5,611 nucleotides of DNA from Candidatus Tayloriibacteriota bacterium (GTDB lineage Bacteria > Patescibacteriota > Minisyncoccia > Phycocordibacterales > UBA11359): NCBI GenBank assembly GCA_003455555.1, contig DMQX01000068.1:1-5611 (forward strand). Reading direction: 5' to 3'. Both the position numbers and the translations under genes were made by a program. Positions 5,268 to 5,611 of the stretch are shown one piece after another (position 1 is the stretch's first letter; each line of letters begins with the position of its first letter). The notes beneath the pieces are model-generated. The model did not search any database, was not told the DNA's origin, and was given only the letters and a program-made list of their open reading frames with translations.

Positions 5268-5611
5268 ATGGCTGACTTTATAAAAAAATATTACCGACTC
5301 TTGATTGTTGTGACGTTGCTACTCGCAAGTATTTTCATTTGGCAGGCGGTCTATCGGGAAACACCGAATAAAATACTGACTGTCGCTTTTCTCAATATCG
5401 GACAAGGCGACAGTATATATATTGAGTCGCCGACCCATCAGCAAATGATCATAGATGGAGGTCCGAATGCTGCGCTTCTCTCTGAGATCGGCAAATTGAT
5501 GCCTTGGTATGACAAATTCATTGATGTGTTAATGATCAGTAGTCCGGATGTGGACCATTATGGTGGTTTTATCGATCTGTTGAAACGCTATCAAGTTGGT
5601 TTGGTGATAGA
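5268..5611 (+). CDS. Membrane-anchored metallo-beta-lactamase-fold protein, detached ComEC-like domain (3' end outside window)
   Basis: The visible 114 residues begin with a short basic stretch and one hydrophobic segment (about 11-27), an uncleaved anchor or signal peptide. Then comes the start of a ComEC-type metallo-beta-lactamase fold: LTVAFLNIGQGDSIYIES (37-54), where FLNIGQGDS matches the ComEC-domain hallmark (F.DVGQGDs), MIIDGGPN (60-67), and the metal-site motif SSPDVDHYGGF (91-101). The usual form of that motif is xHPDxDHxGG; here the first His is Ser92, while Asp94, Asp96 and His97 remain. In Bacillus this domain is the C-terminal part of ComEC and is thought to degrade the non-transforming strand; here it is a separate gene and comEC at 2987 lacks it. 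The first hydrophobic segment would place the fold outside the membrane. The ATG at 5268 is preferred; an in-frame ATG at 5217, abutting the sod start, would add 17 mostly hydrophobic residues. The gene runs off the window. Confidence 0.88.
   Translation, partial: MADFIKKYYRLLIVVTLLLASIFIWQAVYRETPNKILTVAFLNIGQGDSIYIESPTHQQMIIDGGPNAALLSEIGKLMPWYDKFIDVLMISSPDVDHYGGFIDLLKRYQVGLVI

Noticed and set aside
69..5611. tRNA, rRNA, riboswitch or CRISPR elements
   Set aside because: All gaps between genes are under 100 bases and none shows cloverleaf, conserved ribosomal or regularly spaced repeat structure.

Overview
The window looks like the end of a draft or metagenomic contig from a Candidate Phyla Radiation (Patescibacteria, probably Parcubacteria-like) bacterium. 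The lineage is inferred from several features together: compact genes with short spacers, no recognisable Shine-Dalgarno sequence before any gene, -10 boxes sitting six bases before start codons, a ComEC channel split from its metallo-beta-lactamase domain, and an RNase H with a C-terminal hybrid-binding (viroplasmin-like) domain. Stops TAA, TGA and TAG all appear as ordinary terminators, so the standard bacterial code fits. No single marker gene proves the lineage.

Bases 1-68 are not biological. They are the Illumina Nextera P5 adapter, an i5 index, and the Tn5 mosaic end. The real insert begins at base 69, in the middle of a minus-strand HIT-family hydrolase gene (69-363). Any database protein that continues this gene past base 69 carries adapter-encoded residues.

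Region by region: adapter (1-68); 3'-truncated HIT gene (minus, 69-363); a 73-base divergent promoter region; recJ (plus, 437-2146); a 21-base gap; RNase H with C-terminal hybrid-binding domain (plus, 2168-2899); an 87-base promoter region; a ComEC/Rec2 channel protein without a metallo-beta-lactamase domain (plus, GTG start, 2987-4693); an Fe/Mn superoxide dismutase (minus, 4626-5216) whose 3' end overlaps the comEC 3' end by 68 bases; a 51-base AT-rich divergent region; and the start of a membrane-anchored metallo-beta-lactamase protein resembling the missing ComEC domain (plus, 5268 to the window end).

Functionally, the plus strand is rich in nucleic-acid handling: a 5'-3' single-strand exonuclease, an RNA:DNA hybrid nuclease, a DNA-uptake channel, and its probable detached nuclease-like domain. 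A link to natural transformation (uptake through ComEC, processing of single strands by RecJ) is plausible but inferred only from gene content and order. Each gene appears to have its own promoter. I found no RNA gene, CRISPR array, insertion sequence or prophage, and no clearly undescribed system. The most unusual signals are the adapter chimera, the recurrent -10/N6/ATG leaderless architecture, a perfect 14-base inverted repeat inside recJ, a small hairpin holding the comEC start codon, and altered active-site residues in the HIT, SOD and metallo-beta-lactamase proteins.
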